Below are positions 33,053 to 44,305 of a DNA stretch of 64,000 nucleotides, piece by piece; the stretch's first letter is position 1, and each line of letters begins with the position of its first letter. Location of the stretch: assembly GCF_003573695.1 (NCBI RefSeq), contig NC_039362.1:10732489-10796488 (forward strand), given 5' to 3'. The position numbers were made by a program, and so were the translations under genes. The DNA comes from Papaver somniferum. Taxonomy: Eukaryota > Streptophyta > Magnoliopsida > Ranunculales > Papaveraceae. Below the pieces are notes generated by a model. It had not been told where the DNA came from and did not search any database. It was given only the letters and a program-made list of their open reading frames with translations.

Positions 33053-34010
33053 TCTGAGCCAGGTTCAGTATCGAAGTTGATGAAAAGGGTATGTTTAAGG
33101 TTTCGAGAAATATTTTGATGGAATCTTACATGTAGATGGGTGGTTCATCGTTCTTACGAAATTTCCGACTTATAGTAGTCCACTCTCGACCAGGTTTCGA
33201 ACTCAGAGCCAGGTTCTTTCTCGAAATTGACGAAAAGGCATGTGTTTAAGGTTTCGGGCAATATTCCAATGGAATCTTACCTGTAGATGGGTGGATTCAT
33301 CGTTCTTACAAAGTTTCCAACTTATTGTAGTCCACTCATGTCCAGGTTTCGATCTCGGAGCCAGGTTCAGTGTCAAAGTTAGCGAAAAGGGGTTTGTTTA
33401 AGGTTGCGGGGAATATTTGATGGAATCTTACTAGTAGATGGGTGGATTCATCGTTTTTACAAAATTTCCGGCTTATGGTAGTCCACTCTCGACCAGGTTT
33501 CGAGCTCAAATCCAGGTTCAGTATCGAAGTTGACGAATAAGGGTGTGTTTAATGTTTCTAAGAATATTCTTATGGAATCTTACATGTATATGGGTGGATT
33601 CATCGTTCTTACGAAGTTTCCGACTTATAGTAGTCCAGTCTCGGCCAGGTTTCGATCTCGGAGCCAAGTTTTTTCTCGAAGTTGACGAAAAGGCGTGTGT
33701 TTAAGGTTTCCGGGAATATTTCAATGGAATCTTACCAGTAGATGGGTGGATTCATCGTTCTTACAAAATTTCCGACTTATAGTAGTCCACTCCTATCCAG
33801 GTTTCGATCTCGTGTACAGGTTATGTATCGAAGTTGGCGAAAAGGGGTTAGTTTAAGGTTGCGGGGAATATTCCGATGGAATCTTACCTGTAGATGGTTG
33901 GATTCATCGTTTTTACGAAGTTTCCGACTTATAGTATTCCACTCTCATCCATGTTTCCATCTCCGAGCCAGGTTCAGTATCGAAGTTGACGAAAAGGGAT
34001 GTGTATATGG
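33053..34010. repeat. Tandem array A: 151-bp unit, about 6.4 copies
   Basis: The anchor AGGTTCAGTATCGAAGTTGA or its variants recurs at 33061, 33211, 33363, 33514, 33666, 33818 and 33970, a spacing of 150-152 bp. Each unit also holds TGGAATCTTAC.TGTAGATGG and ATTCATCGTTCTTACGAA. It is non-coding. Confidence 0.85.
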
Positions 34011-34935
34011 TAATCTTGCAAGCTGAGTTCCATAATAAGTTACAGAATCCATATATGAACCATCCATTCTGATATTTGACATCTCAAACCTCAGCTGGAC
34101 GAGAACATTGGGTTTGTATATGGTAATCTTGCAACCTGAGTTCCATAATATGTTACGGAATCTACTCACGATCCATCCTATCTGATATTTGACATCTCAA
34201 ACCTCACCTGGACGTGAACAATGGGTTTGTATATGGTAATCTCGCAAGATGAGTTCCATAATAGGTTGCAGAATCCACCCGGGAACCATCCATTCTAATA
34301 TTTGACATCTCAAACCTCACCTGGACGATAAAATTGGGTCTGTATATCGTAATCTTACAACCTGAATTCCATAATAGGTTGCAGAATCCACTCATGATCC
34401 ATCAAATATGATATTTGACATCTCAAACATCACCTGAACGAGAACATTGGGTTTGTATATGGTAATCTTGCAACCTGAGTTCCATAATAGGTTGCAGAAT
34501 TCAACCAGGAACCATCCATTATGATATTTGACATCTCAGACCTGACCTGGACGTGAACATTGGGTCTTTATATGGTAATCTTGCAAGCTGAGTTCCATAA
34601 TAGGCTGCAGAATCCACCCAGGAACCATCCATTCTGATATTTGACATCTTAAACCTCACCTGGACGTGAACATTGGGTCTGTATATGGTAATCTTGCAAG
34701 CTGAGTTCCATAATAGGTTGCAGAATCCACTCAGGAACCATCCATTCTGATATTTGACATCTCACACCTCACCTGGACGAGAAAATTGGGTCTGTATATG
34801 GTAATCTTGCAAGATGACTTCCATAATAGGTTGCAAAATCCACTCAGGATCTATCCAATATGATATTTGACATCTCAACTTCACTTGGAAGAGAACATTA
34901 GGTCTGTATATGGTAATCTTGCAAATTGAGTATGC
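34000..34935. repeat. Tandem array B: 113-bp unit, about 8 copies
   Basis: The anchor TATATGGTAATCTTGCAA recurs with its core at 34011, 34124, 34238, 34350, 34463, 34576, 34689, 34802 and 34914, a spacing of 112-114 bp. Units carry GAGTTCCATAATAGGTTGCA and TGATATTTGACATCTCAAAC. Array B begins exactly where array A ends. Internal tandem arrays are common in CACTA elements. Confidence 0.85.
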
Positions 34936-35823
34936 CTTGTGTTGTTTCTGATTATGTGTTTCACCACAATTTTGACTAACTTTACCTCGATCCGGACGCC
35001 TTTGACCTAGATATTTTGAGAGAAAAGAAAATCTCTCCTATATTATTGTACTCTTCTCTCTTGTCCGAAAAAGTAAGGTTCCAATTTTGGGTCTCAAATT
35101 TCGTTCCCTCTCAAATCCCCACTCTGATACATCTTTTAGATTTCATTTCCCTCTCTAATTTGAGAAACCTTTTCTTATTCCCTCTCAAATTTGAGAAAAC
35201 TTTTCTTATTCCCTCTCAAATTTCATTTCCCTCCTCTCAAATTTTCAAAATGATTTCAAATCTAATCCTTTTAAGAATGATTTCAAATCTAACCCTTCTC
35301 TATAAACAGAGAGAGATGAAGATCTTAATTTCTTTCCCTTCATTCTCACCACCCTCTATTGTGATTCTCACTTATACCCCTTTGTTATTCCATACCTCTT
35401 ACCTCGCACGCATCTCTGTACCTCATTCACTCTCCAGAGGTAATCTATGTAGCTTTTAATTTCTAATATTTATTTCAAATTAGGGTTTCTTTTTTGTTGG
35501 TTGGTATCCTTCCATATATTTACTTGTATGTTGTTATTTACTGCTTTCCAATTCTTGGTATTTGTTTGTTATCTCTTTCCATGGATTACAACCAAACTCA
35601 GGGTTTCTACATGGTTATGAAGTTTTTTTCATAGGTTGTTCTTATTACTTTAAAACTATACCTTTGTTGGTTGTAATCTCCTTTCATATATTTCAACCAG
35701 AAGTTGGGGTTTTGTATTTTATTTCACTGCTAGGATTGCTCTCATTTTAGTTTAAATGCCTAATATGTTGTTTGGTTTATTTGGTATGAAGATGTTGTCA
35801 AGTTAGGATTCTCACTTTTCAGG

Positions 35824-37104
35824 TAATGTTGTGTCTCCTTCTACTAATGAAACGGGTTTTGCATTTGACGTTCGTAGTACTCCATCTCTTGATGGTCTAT
35901 CTCATGAAGCTTCTTTATCTCATAATGTAACTCAATATGATTCTAACTTGGAGGAGACACAACTTCCACCCAGACTCTTGGTGGAAATAGATGAATGTGG
36001 AAGACCATTTGGCGAACATGCATCAAAGTTTGCAACTCGTGCAGGGGAACTCATTCGAGTTCACTGTCCAATTGACTACAAAGACTGAACGCTTATTCCT
36101 GCAGCCTTCAAGGACCAAGTCTGGAACCTGCTCATGGTAACTTATTATCTCTTATGCACTTCATTTTATGGTTTGCTCCACTTATACATATCAGTATTTA
36201 TAGACCAACTACCTAGTTATTGTTTATGGCTGACAAAAACATTTCATCGTTTCAGCACAAATTTTGTTTTGCATATGATGAGTCTCTTGTCAGGCCATTT
36301 GTCCAAAAAAAAAATCCAGAAGTTTCGTTCATTCAAATAGGAGTTACGCCTTCACATTTTGAAAAAGATTGAGACTCTGGAAGAGATGAATGTAGCATGA
36401 CCTTATGGTGTTAATGATGACGTTTGGAAACGATTTGTGCATAATGAGTACCAGCCTGGCATGCAGCAAAAGTATGCTAGATATGCTGAGAACCAGCGGA
36501 AGAGAAGGATTCGATATTGTATAGGTAGACTCTCTCATGCCAACAAATCCTACAGAGTTGTAAGTACTTTCTAACCCGGTGGTCTTAACATTAAATTCTC
36601 AAACTATTTTATTTGGATAACCCTTACTGACCATATTGATTGTACATGCCAAAAAAGAAGGTAGGGTTATCGAGTGTCATGGTGAGATCTAGGTGCTGGC
36701 TCATGTAGGGAAAAATGGAGCTGTACATCCAAGTGCAGTTGAAACATATGTGAGTATTGGACCATCATATGTTGTTCAGAGTTCAAAATTTTGGTTCTTT
36801 TGGATTTCAGGAAAAAGTGAAGGATTCCGTAGAAAAGACAAAGGCTCAATCCGAAGCTGGTATTGAGGCTGTTGTAGATATTACCAATGATCCAGTTACT
36901 GATGTTTTTGGTGATGAAACTAATCGAAGTTATTGCCGAGGCTTTTCATCCACTGTTACCAAGAAACAAGCAATACAAAGGAAATTTGGTTCTTCAATAG
37001 CCCCGAGTGCAAAATCCAATTCATTTACTCCAGCTGGTAATGCAGACAGAATAGACAAGATCCAAGAGGAGATAAGTTTTCTCTCAAAGTTGAGCTTCAA
37101 TCTG
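35824..37104 (+). pseudogene. En/Spm-type plant transposon protein (Transposase_24-like), broken
   Basis: An exon after TTTTCAG reads LPPRLLVEIDECGRPFGEHA and CPIDYKD, then a TGA where the family has Trp, then TLIPAAFKDQVWNLLM up to a GT donor near 36,137. Later pieces read GVNDDVWKRFVHNEYQPGM, RYAENQRKRR and IGRLSHANKSY (36,400-36,560). The last reads AVVDITNDPVTDVFGDETNR and a short coiled coil (36,810-37,104). Order and motifs match the plant Ptta/En/Spm transposon protein domain, a partner protein of CACTA elements rather than the main TNP2 transposase, which I do not find. Several frame changes and stops show decay. DNA at 34,936-35,823 is a CT-rich leader without a clear gene. Confidence 0.6.
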
Positions 37105-37215
37105 TAATTCATTTATGTCCTTAATTTTTATAGTTAGTTTTGTAAATATGAGATTATAATTTTTCTAATCATCAATTGAATGGGTTGGTTTTGGTTATAG
37201 GTTGTTTTCAGTTTC

Positions 37216-37590
37216 ATGGCAAGCCAACAAAACAATGCCAATTGTCAAAGCAGAGCACAAGTCCCCGATATCCATTCTCCGGTCGTTCAGCCTGGTTCTG
37301 CTACTAATACCATACATGTTGAAGGAGAGCCTCAAGTTTGTCTTGTTAACAGAAAAAGGGTGACAGTCGCAACAGGTTATGTGGTTACCGGCTTGGATGA
37401 AGAAATCTATCACGGGGTGAGTGTTGATCATGACGAGAGGAAGGTATGCATTGAGGGTGTTATTGATGTGCACTATCCAGTACCCGATGCTCCTCAAGGC
37501 CCGGACAAATGCTTCACATTTGCTGATTATGTTTTAGGTAGATTTTTAATCTGGCCTGCAAACCGGTTAGTCTCGCAACTGGTAGATTAA
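37216..37590 (+). pseudogene. DUF8039-like C-terminal domain of the CACTA protein
   Basis: A 124-residue frame reads QVCLVNRKRVTVATGYVVTG, YHGVSVDHDERKVCIEGVID, YPVPDAPQGPD and ends FLIWPANRLVSQLVD. The V..G.V....HG..L....V.V and final WP..L(I/V) pattern is that of the small domain found downstream of the En/Spm-type domain in plant CACTA proteins. It is open but has lost linkage to the upstream exons, and I count it as part of the same decayed gene. The name rests on recall of the pattern, not on a search. Confidence 0.5.
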
Positions 37591-37885
37591 GCAGTTTGGA
37601 AGTTATCTCTTGGTGAAGATTTCCTTACTTTTATACATATGTTGCTGCTTATATTTTGTTGTGTTCTTTTGATTCAGTCACTCTTTAATTAGAGTTCGTA
37701 GTTAGAGTGTAACTCTGAAAGCTTCTTAGTCTTGCCTGCAAACCAGTTGGTCTTGCAAGATCTAGACTAAACAGTATGAAACATAGTTTTTTGTGCAGCT
37801 TTCCTTACACTAATATATACATACCGCTGCTTATATTTTGTGGAGTCTTTTTTCACTCTCTAGATAGAGTGTACCCCATAAAAAT
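37550..37885. repeat. About 180-bp tandem duplication over the gene end
   Basis: CTGCAAACCGGTTAGTCTCGCAA at 37,556 is echoed by CTGCAAACCAGTTGGTCTTG at 37,736. TTTCCTTAC..TATACAT followed by GCTGCTTATATTTTGT.G is present in both. It duplicates the coding end and 3' flank of the preceding domain. Confidence 0.65.
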
Positions 37886-37925
37886 TCCTTTCAATTTTTT
37901 CTTACTTTAAACATTTCTTAAAAAT

Positions 37926-38348
37926 TGATACGGGACGTATTTTGGGTTAGTCATGTATATCTCAAGATTTGACTAAATCTTGGATATCTATTAGTTTTAG
38001 TATCTTAATTATTAGGATAATTACTTTCTTGTTTAGATTTATCTTGTGTTATGAGAATAACATATTCTCTTACGCTAGTTTAGGAATGTTAGGATTTCCT
38101 AGTTTATGTTTACCGGCTAGATATAGCCTTTGCATTGTAACTTTCTCTTTAGCTTGGGTTAGCTCGTATTAAAACTATTGTTTGGTTAAAACCATGTTTA
38201 TTTATCTTTGAGAGATTGATCATCATTGATCGTGTTTATCGTATCTTTTCTCCTGGATTGAAGTTGTTTATCTCTTTTGGGTCCTATTTACCGGAGTGGA
38301 TTCTCCGCGTGTCGATTGTTTTCAAATTGTTTCCGCTGTGCCGTATCA
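37926..38348 (+). mobile_element. Solo LTR, 423 bp
   Basis: It begins TGATACGG and ends CCGTATCA, a perfect 8-bp terminal inverted repeat, with TSD AAAAT at 37921-37925 and 38349-38353. No internal element sequence adjoins it, so it is what remains after recombination between two LTRs. Family not assigned; its length and ends suit Ty1/Copia. Strand is arbitrary. Confidence 0.8.
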
Positions 38349-38607
38349 AAAATACACTTCTGCGAGTGTATCAGGTTGTACTCCTTTGTGTATATCAATA
38401 TATGGATGTATTTTATTTACTTGCTTTTATTTGTCCCCCCTCCCCCCCTCTTTTTTTAACTCCGCCATTTTAAGTGCCGGTCCCTAGACCGGGTAAAGGA
38501 TGAGGGAAGAGGGGCAACCTTGTATCCTCTTATAATATTTCATATTTTTTTTTTGTCTGTTTTCAGAGAATTTGGTGGACAAGATTTAGAATACATAAGT
38601 TTATCAG

Positions 38608-40560
38608 TTGTGTTTCTTTCATATATGCAATTCGCATGAGCATGGGATACCGCAGGTCGCCTTTTTAATCTTAGTTTTGTTACCCATACCTATTATAATC
38701 TCTTCAAATATGTCATTTGCTTATTCAGATGCCATGCATCTGACCGATAACCATTTGTTTTGCAAGGTTTCATGGATGCTAACACCTGAAGCTGGAGATT
38801 ACCTACTATTGAGAAAGTGGACAAGTTGTTTTAATCGCAGGACCTTGATATAGAAAGGCCAGAGCTGTGGTGAAATAACTTGACATTGTTTGTCCTACAA
38901 AGCCACAGAAGTAGCACAAGCTAGAAGTATCATATTCTCGTATTTAATTCTGTCGTTGAGTAAGCTCTTAGCACATCTGTTCATTCTTTTCAAGTATGTG
39001 TTTTACATGATTTCTGCCAAAAGGTACAATTTACTACCATCGAGTTTTCAGAGTGGAGATGTTATGGTCTTTAAGTTTGCGGTAAATGAAGGAGATAAAT
39101 GCAGTTGATTAACCCGACAAGCAAAACATTCTCCTCTCTAATTTTACTGGTGACTGAACTATTATAATTATTAGTTTCCTTGTTATCATTCGCTACCTCC
39201 GGTTGATACACTTATATGCTACAATTCTCTTTTTGTTTTGTGAAGTTTTACTGATGCTAACACGTGAAACTGGAGAATAACTACTACAGAGAAAGTTGAC
39301 AAGTCATTGCAATCTCAATTTTGTTTGCATTACCTATTGTGATCCCTTCAAGTATGTGTTTCACATGATTCCTACTGAAAGGTACAACTTAATTACCACT
39401 GTAATTCTAGTTGGTGGGTAAATTCTTGATACATTAGAGTTTCTTGCATTACTTACTGAGAATTTGGTTGACTGATGATACCATTATCTTTGTTTTTCGA
39501 GAATTCATTGATGCGAACACCTGAAGCGGATCAGTCCCACTATGTGGGGTTCAATCATGAAGCTGGATAAACAAGCGAGACAGTGTTGGCCTTGCAAAGA
39601 TGTACCAAACGAGGGAAAGAACTTGTACCAAGCGAGACATTCTTTTCTCTGCTTCTATTAATTGGCGAGTAAAGTCTTACTATATCAGTGCATTGTTTGT
39701 TGTCATCTTAATTTAACATATAAAACCATGTATATAAATTCCCAGTGACAATTCTGTCAAATATAAACTTTTGATGCTTAGGTTGCCATGTTCAAATAAA
39801 AACAGTGAGAATGTATGCATTAGAAACTTGCTTATATTAGAAACTGATGAAACACACAACCTTGTCATTTTCTTATAACATAGGGAACCATGTATGTTTT
39901 TTTTGACTCAAGAAGTTGTTTCACACTCACATATACTTAGGTATCTGAATTAATGATGAGACAAATCTTGGTTCAACTGGTTGGTCTATGGATTCCACAA
40001 TGGATGAATGAATGATTTACTTGTTTTGCTATAATGAAAATGTATGTATTGCAGAATGACAATGAACATGTAAATAAAATGCTGAAATTACTGAATGAAT
40101 CTTTCTCTCCTATGAGAGTTTTTTTCTAATTTGAGTTTCTATTTCATTTTTGTTGGTTTGTCAGGATACTGGAATCGATGGAAAAATCTGATGCCATGAG
40201 CTGGTTAAGTCTACTCTGGTGTCAAAGGACGACTTCTTTTGGCTGATGAACAACTTTTTTCCAGCCAAGGTATAATGCAGAACAACACTTTTATATTTAG
40301 AAACTGCTAAAAAACACAACCCTTGTCATTTGATTATAATCGTATAGGGAACCATGTATTTTTTTTAGGTTAAGCAGTTCTTTCAATGTAAGAATGGTAA
40401 TCGTATATACTTGCGTATGTGAATGAATGAGGAAACAAACCTTGGTTCAATTGGTTGTTGTATGGATTCCAGAATTAGTGAATGAATGAATTCCTTGTGC
40501 TGCTAGAATGATAATATATGTATTGTGGAATGAGATTGAATTATGTGTTTCAGATTCAGT
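38608..40560. repeat. Internal segmental duplications in the CACTA-like region
   Basis: GATGCTAACACCTGAAGCTGG with GAGAAAGT.GACAAGT occurs near 38,778 and 39,252 and in part near 39,508. GTATGTGTTTTACATGATTTC recurs at 38,994 and 39,353. A third pair, AGGGAACCATGTAT through GGTTCAA.TGGTTG.T.TATGG and ATGTATGTATTG, is found at 39,885-40,060 and 40,348-40,530. Spacing is roughly 360-470 bp. No coding signal is evident in 38,350-40,690. Confidence 0.55.
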
Positions 40561-40689
40561 ATTGGAGGTTCAGAAATAAATTGTAATGCAGCTTCAGAAA
40601 GTAATTATATTGCAGCTTCAGAAATGGATTGCATTGCATTACAGGGTCCAATTATAGGAGATTATTTATAACAGTAAAAAACGTTTTTT

Positions 40690-41404
40690 TTTTTTTTTTT
40701 GAAAACTAAATCAACGTTATAAAATATGTTAGTAATTAGCACACATGCCAAATTCATTACTGTTACAATCAATCTTCAACGTCTAAACCCGTTAGTCTAC
40801 ATGTTATAAACGATAGACACGTGGCAAATGTCAAACGTTACAGTCAGCTGTTACGCATCGAATCGTTACAGCAAGTTGTTATATCCGAAATGTTACAATC
40901 AATCATCAACGTTTGAAGCCCTTACTTTACACGTTACAACTGATTGACACGTGTCGTACGACAGCCATTACACTGAGCTATCACGGTTGTGAATCGTTAC
41001 AATAACTGTTAAACCCAATCTGTTACAATCAATTAAAAAACGATTGAAATCGTTATTGTAGTTGCTACAAGGAAGGATGGGCTGCAATAAGTCAATCGTT
41101 ACACATAAAGTCGTTGTTACAGTAGTTGTTACACCTAACTGTTAACCGTTACGATATGCGCACGAACGGCTATCCGTTACTACAAAATGCCATCAGATTA
41201 ATCTTGTGCTGACTAAATAACCGTTGGTGTATTTATTCCAATGAATGAAACCGTTATTTAATAAAAATTTATTGTAACGAAATGAACTGTTGAAAAAATA
41301 TTGTAAGACTAATAATAACGGCACATTTCCAACATTTTGTTGACGTTACAATAAATAGATACTAACGTTTTTTCCACGTTACAAATTCCCGATTTCGTGT
41401 AGTG
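40690..41404. repeat. CACTA-like right terminus with CGTTACAA subterminal repeats
   Basis: More than a dozen forward or reverse copies of (A)CGTTACAATC / GTTGTTACA / TTGTAACG fill 700 bp. The block ends in CCCGATTTCGTGTAGTG at 41404. Read inward this is CACTACACGAAATCGGG, a CACTA end. It lies inside LINE endonuclease sequence. The next bases are TTG; the left candidates at 29,911 and 31,734 are preceded by TGA and ACA, so neither shows the expected 3-bp duplication. Confidence 0.55.
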
Positions 41405-42042
41405 TTGTAAGGCATTAGGAATAACCACCTCAAAATCGTGATTGAAAATGAAACGATCTAACCTGCATAGAAGTGGATTAGCATAATTATTCGACCACGT
41501 AAAAGCGCCTCCTATTAAAGGTTGATCAATTAATTCGTGCTCCTGAATGTAATTATTCAACAAAGTCGTATTCCGTCTATCTCGTTCTCCACAGTTCCTC
41601 TCATCACTGGAACGAACCGCATTCATATCCCCGTAATGAAAATAGGGCCAGTCCACCATCTTATTGCTTCATCCATATCTTCCCAAAAATCAGTTCTAGA
41701 ATTGTATTCGCATGGACTATATGCGTTAACTACAGCCCACTGAAACCCATTGATTCTAGTGGAAAAAACTGAAGTAATATTATTGTAACCAATTCTTTCA
41801 TATAATTTTTCGAACCTGGAACTATCCCATATGGTCGGTAAACCACTGTTGCTACCAACCGATGGAATATATGACCAACCAAAGTTATCGTCATACCATA
41901 GTTGTCGAACAAACCATTCAGACATCCACTGAATTTTGGTTTTTTGTATCTGACAAACCGCACATCTCTGAGCAACCACTGTATTCTTGACTGAGACCTG
42001 TTTGTCGAAGTCGTTAATTCCCCTTATATTCCAGTCCAGCAT
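41405..42042 (-). pseudogene. LINE (L1-type) endonuclease domain, truncated
   Basis: The minus-strand frame starts MLDWNIRGIND, the N-terminal LxWNxRG motif of LINE apurinic-like endonucleases that nick the target DNA. It continues KTKIQW, WSYIPSVGSNSG and AVVNAYSPCEYNSRTDFWED. After a frame change near 41,640 it reads HYGDMNAVRSSDERNCG, LIGGAFTWSNN and LLCRLDRFIFNHDFE. The CACTA-like end at 41,404 cuts it off before the reverse transcriptase, which is not found on the other side. Key D and N of the GDMN and TWSN motifs are present. Confidence 0.75.
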
Positions 42043-42059
42043 AGGATTTTAAAATCCAT

Positions 42060-42179
42060 TTAGTAATATTTCTTCCCTTGCCTCTCTAATACCCTCTGTA
42101 CTGCATACTTAATTTTGTAATTAGCCACTTTTGTTGTATCTCCTTTCTTGAATCTTGGGTTGAAACTTGAAACTGGCAT
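42060..42179 (-). pseudogene. Possible LINE ORF1 tail
   Basis: A 39-codon minus-strand frame, MPVSSFNPRFKKGDTTKVAN followed by a basic C-terminus, ends just before the endonuclease ATG. Position suggests the C-terminus of LINE ORF1 or a linker. Upstream sequence to 42,423 has only broken frames. Confidence 0.3.
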
Positions 42180-42428
42180 GATTGGTGCTGGTTAGCCAGT
42201 TATTAGAGATGTTTTTGGGTAAAACACAAGGGCATAGAAGTCCTTTGAAGGGCCAAAATAAAATGAAATAACCAGTGAACCCGCCATAATTCGACGAAAA
42301 GCCAACAAAGTAAAGTCAGAATTTGTCAAAGGATGGCCTTCCAAACGAAATTGTCTAAGGGTCCATTCCCCGCAAGGAATTTGCGTCGTCCAATTATTAT
42401 CTTAATCATGCTACCTAGACTAGAGGGA

Positions 42429-43175
42429 TGTTGGTGCAAAAATATTCACTCCAACAATCTTTGAAATGCGGGAAGGTTGATCCAATCGCTGTCGTTGACG
42501 AAGAATCTCCAAAGAATTGATCAGAGTGGTGGGGGTACCTGCAAAAACACTCGGATGCTAAAGTCAGCGAATGTTCTATGCAAGTATATTGTGGTGAAAA
42601 GAATAGTATATCTTTTTTGAGTTGAGACTTAGCCTCTATATATAGGCAGAAGGAGATTTAGCTTTAGGATTTCAATAGTTATCCAAGTAACCTCCCTCAT
42701 CTGTATTCATCCCAAAAAATAACCAGGTTCATGATAAACCCTAATATTTTTTCATAATCCTCATTTATCCTAATAATTATTATCTTGAATAATAATTATT
42801 ACTACTTAAGATAACTATCCTCTTTCCATCGGGATTTATCTTAAATAATATTTAATAATTATCCCATGAAGATCTTAACCTCTTTTATTAAGATCTTCTT
42901 ACCAATGGACCTTTGGGATTCAATAATAAGCCAGGCGGGTTTCAACCATAAACCGATTTGGGCTTCCATATTAAGCCTGGTGAATCTCCATAATAGGCCA
43001 TCAGGTTTCCATAATAAACCAAATCCAAGCTTCCACAATAAGCCATGTGGGTTTCCAAAACAAACCCACCGGCTTCCTTAATAAACCGACCGGTTTCTAT
43101 AATAAACCGAAATTAAGCTTCCATTATAAGCTTCGTGTGCTACGTACATACGTCATTCTGGATAGGGTACAAACA
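42429..43175 (-). repeat. 3' LTR of Tat element 2
   Basis: It is nearly identical to 52355-53100. Its U3 (42,900-43,140) is a run of about ten degenerate 20-22-bp units of the form TTCCATAATAAGCCA..GGGT. Confidence 0.9.
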
Positions 43176-43934
43176 TCGCCCCCTCTTAACTCTCGACTCG
43201 TTCGAAGAGTCAAGAATATTTAAAGCCACATGCTACAACGGTATGCAAACAAATTGCACGAGTGAACCATGGCCCATTGTAGTGCATATCTGGAATTCCC
43301 TAGGCATACAGCTTGCCACACCCGTCCTTGGTCGGCTTAACATGGAATTCTAACAGTCACTTTGTTTTAGAAGCCCAAGTAACTGAATTTCCAAATCCAA
43401 ACTATGAAGCCCATCCACTAGGAATGTACACGTTGTTTATAGCCAGAATATGTGCCTCTATCATCTCTTCGTGGCCAGATCAAGGTAATGTTTCCACTTC
43501 CTTTCGATGGTCATATGAGCTGTTGCCAGCACGTTTGCTTTGTGTCAAGCTTGAGATGAATCCAATTCTTCTCTACTGCCGTGTACACTATCACGATAGT
43601 GTCTCATCGTACTCAGTCTTATATTGCCCTCATTGTTGATAGGAGTTCAAATCACCACGGCACCATAAATTTGGCCACCTTTGAACTACATGAATATTTG
43701 GTATCAAAGAATCTCACGCCTGTGTAACTTCATGCCGGGAACTACGAGTTTGACTATACATGAAACTCCGTTTTCAGCATTTCTACGAATGGTCCAGCCT
43801 GGTTTCTTCTTGCCGTGTACTCCTAACTGGCATAAATCCAATTCTTGCTAGAATTAAGAGTTTGACTTCCTTTGAAACTTTAAGCTTATCAAACTCCTAG
43901 AGTCGGTTGCTCACATATCTCTACCTTCGTTCAA
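43176..43934. other. Tat 2 polypurine tract and upstream region of antisense gene
   Basis: TCGCCCCCTCTTAACTC adjoining the LTR is the polypurine tract on the minus strand. The remainder to the TATA box at 43,935 shows only short open frames. It is probably promoter sequence of the plus-strand antisense gene. Confidence 0.5.
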
Positions 43935-43942
43935 TATAAATA
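43935..43942 (+). promoter_or_regulatory. TATA box of the antisense gene in Tat 2
   Basis: TATAAATA in TTCAATATAAATAAGGATG lies on the plus strand. It is followed by a candidate leader intron (GTAAGT at 44030, CAG ending 44254) and the ATG at 44306. The set forms a coherent Pol II gene start opposite to the element's own transcription. Confidence 0.55.
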
Positions 43943-44305
43943 AGGATGTGGAAGCAAGGTAACCACACGTCTGCAGTCGTCTTTAAATCACATCTGTAGC
44001 TATCTTTCTTCCCCTGCTAGCTCCCTTGGGTAAGTGCGGGCCATGTTTTTTCCCTCCCTTTCTTCTTTTTTGTTGTTCTGGCACATTAGCTTTCGAACTT
44101 GCAAAGCCAACTTCGTTCTCTTGCTTTATTCTGCACTGCATGGTACATCGATACACCAGCTAACCACTTATTTGATTGCTTCTTCCGAATTTAATGTCTT
44201 TCGTGTCGAAGATTATTTATTGATCACCTCTTGATTCTTTCGTCACTACTGCAGTACTAGCAGCCTTCTAAAGAACCAGCGTCTGGTCCACTGAATACCC
44301 GTAGC

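Noticed and set aside
33053..34935. CRISPR-like array
   Set aside because: Units are contiguous 151-bp and 113-bp tandem repeats without unique spacers, in plant DNA.
35016..35459. 147-codon plus-strand frame
   Set aside because: CT-rich leader with repeated CCCTCTCAAATTT units; its Ser/Leu/Phe composition reflects base bias, and no domain is visible.
29911..41404. One complete CACTA transposon from 29,911 to 41,404
   Set aside because: Terminal match is only about 10 of 11 bases, flanking triplets TGA and TTG differ, and a second left-type end lies at 31,734.
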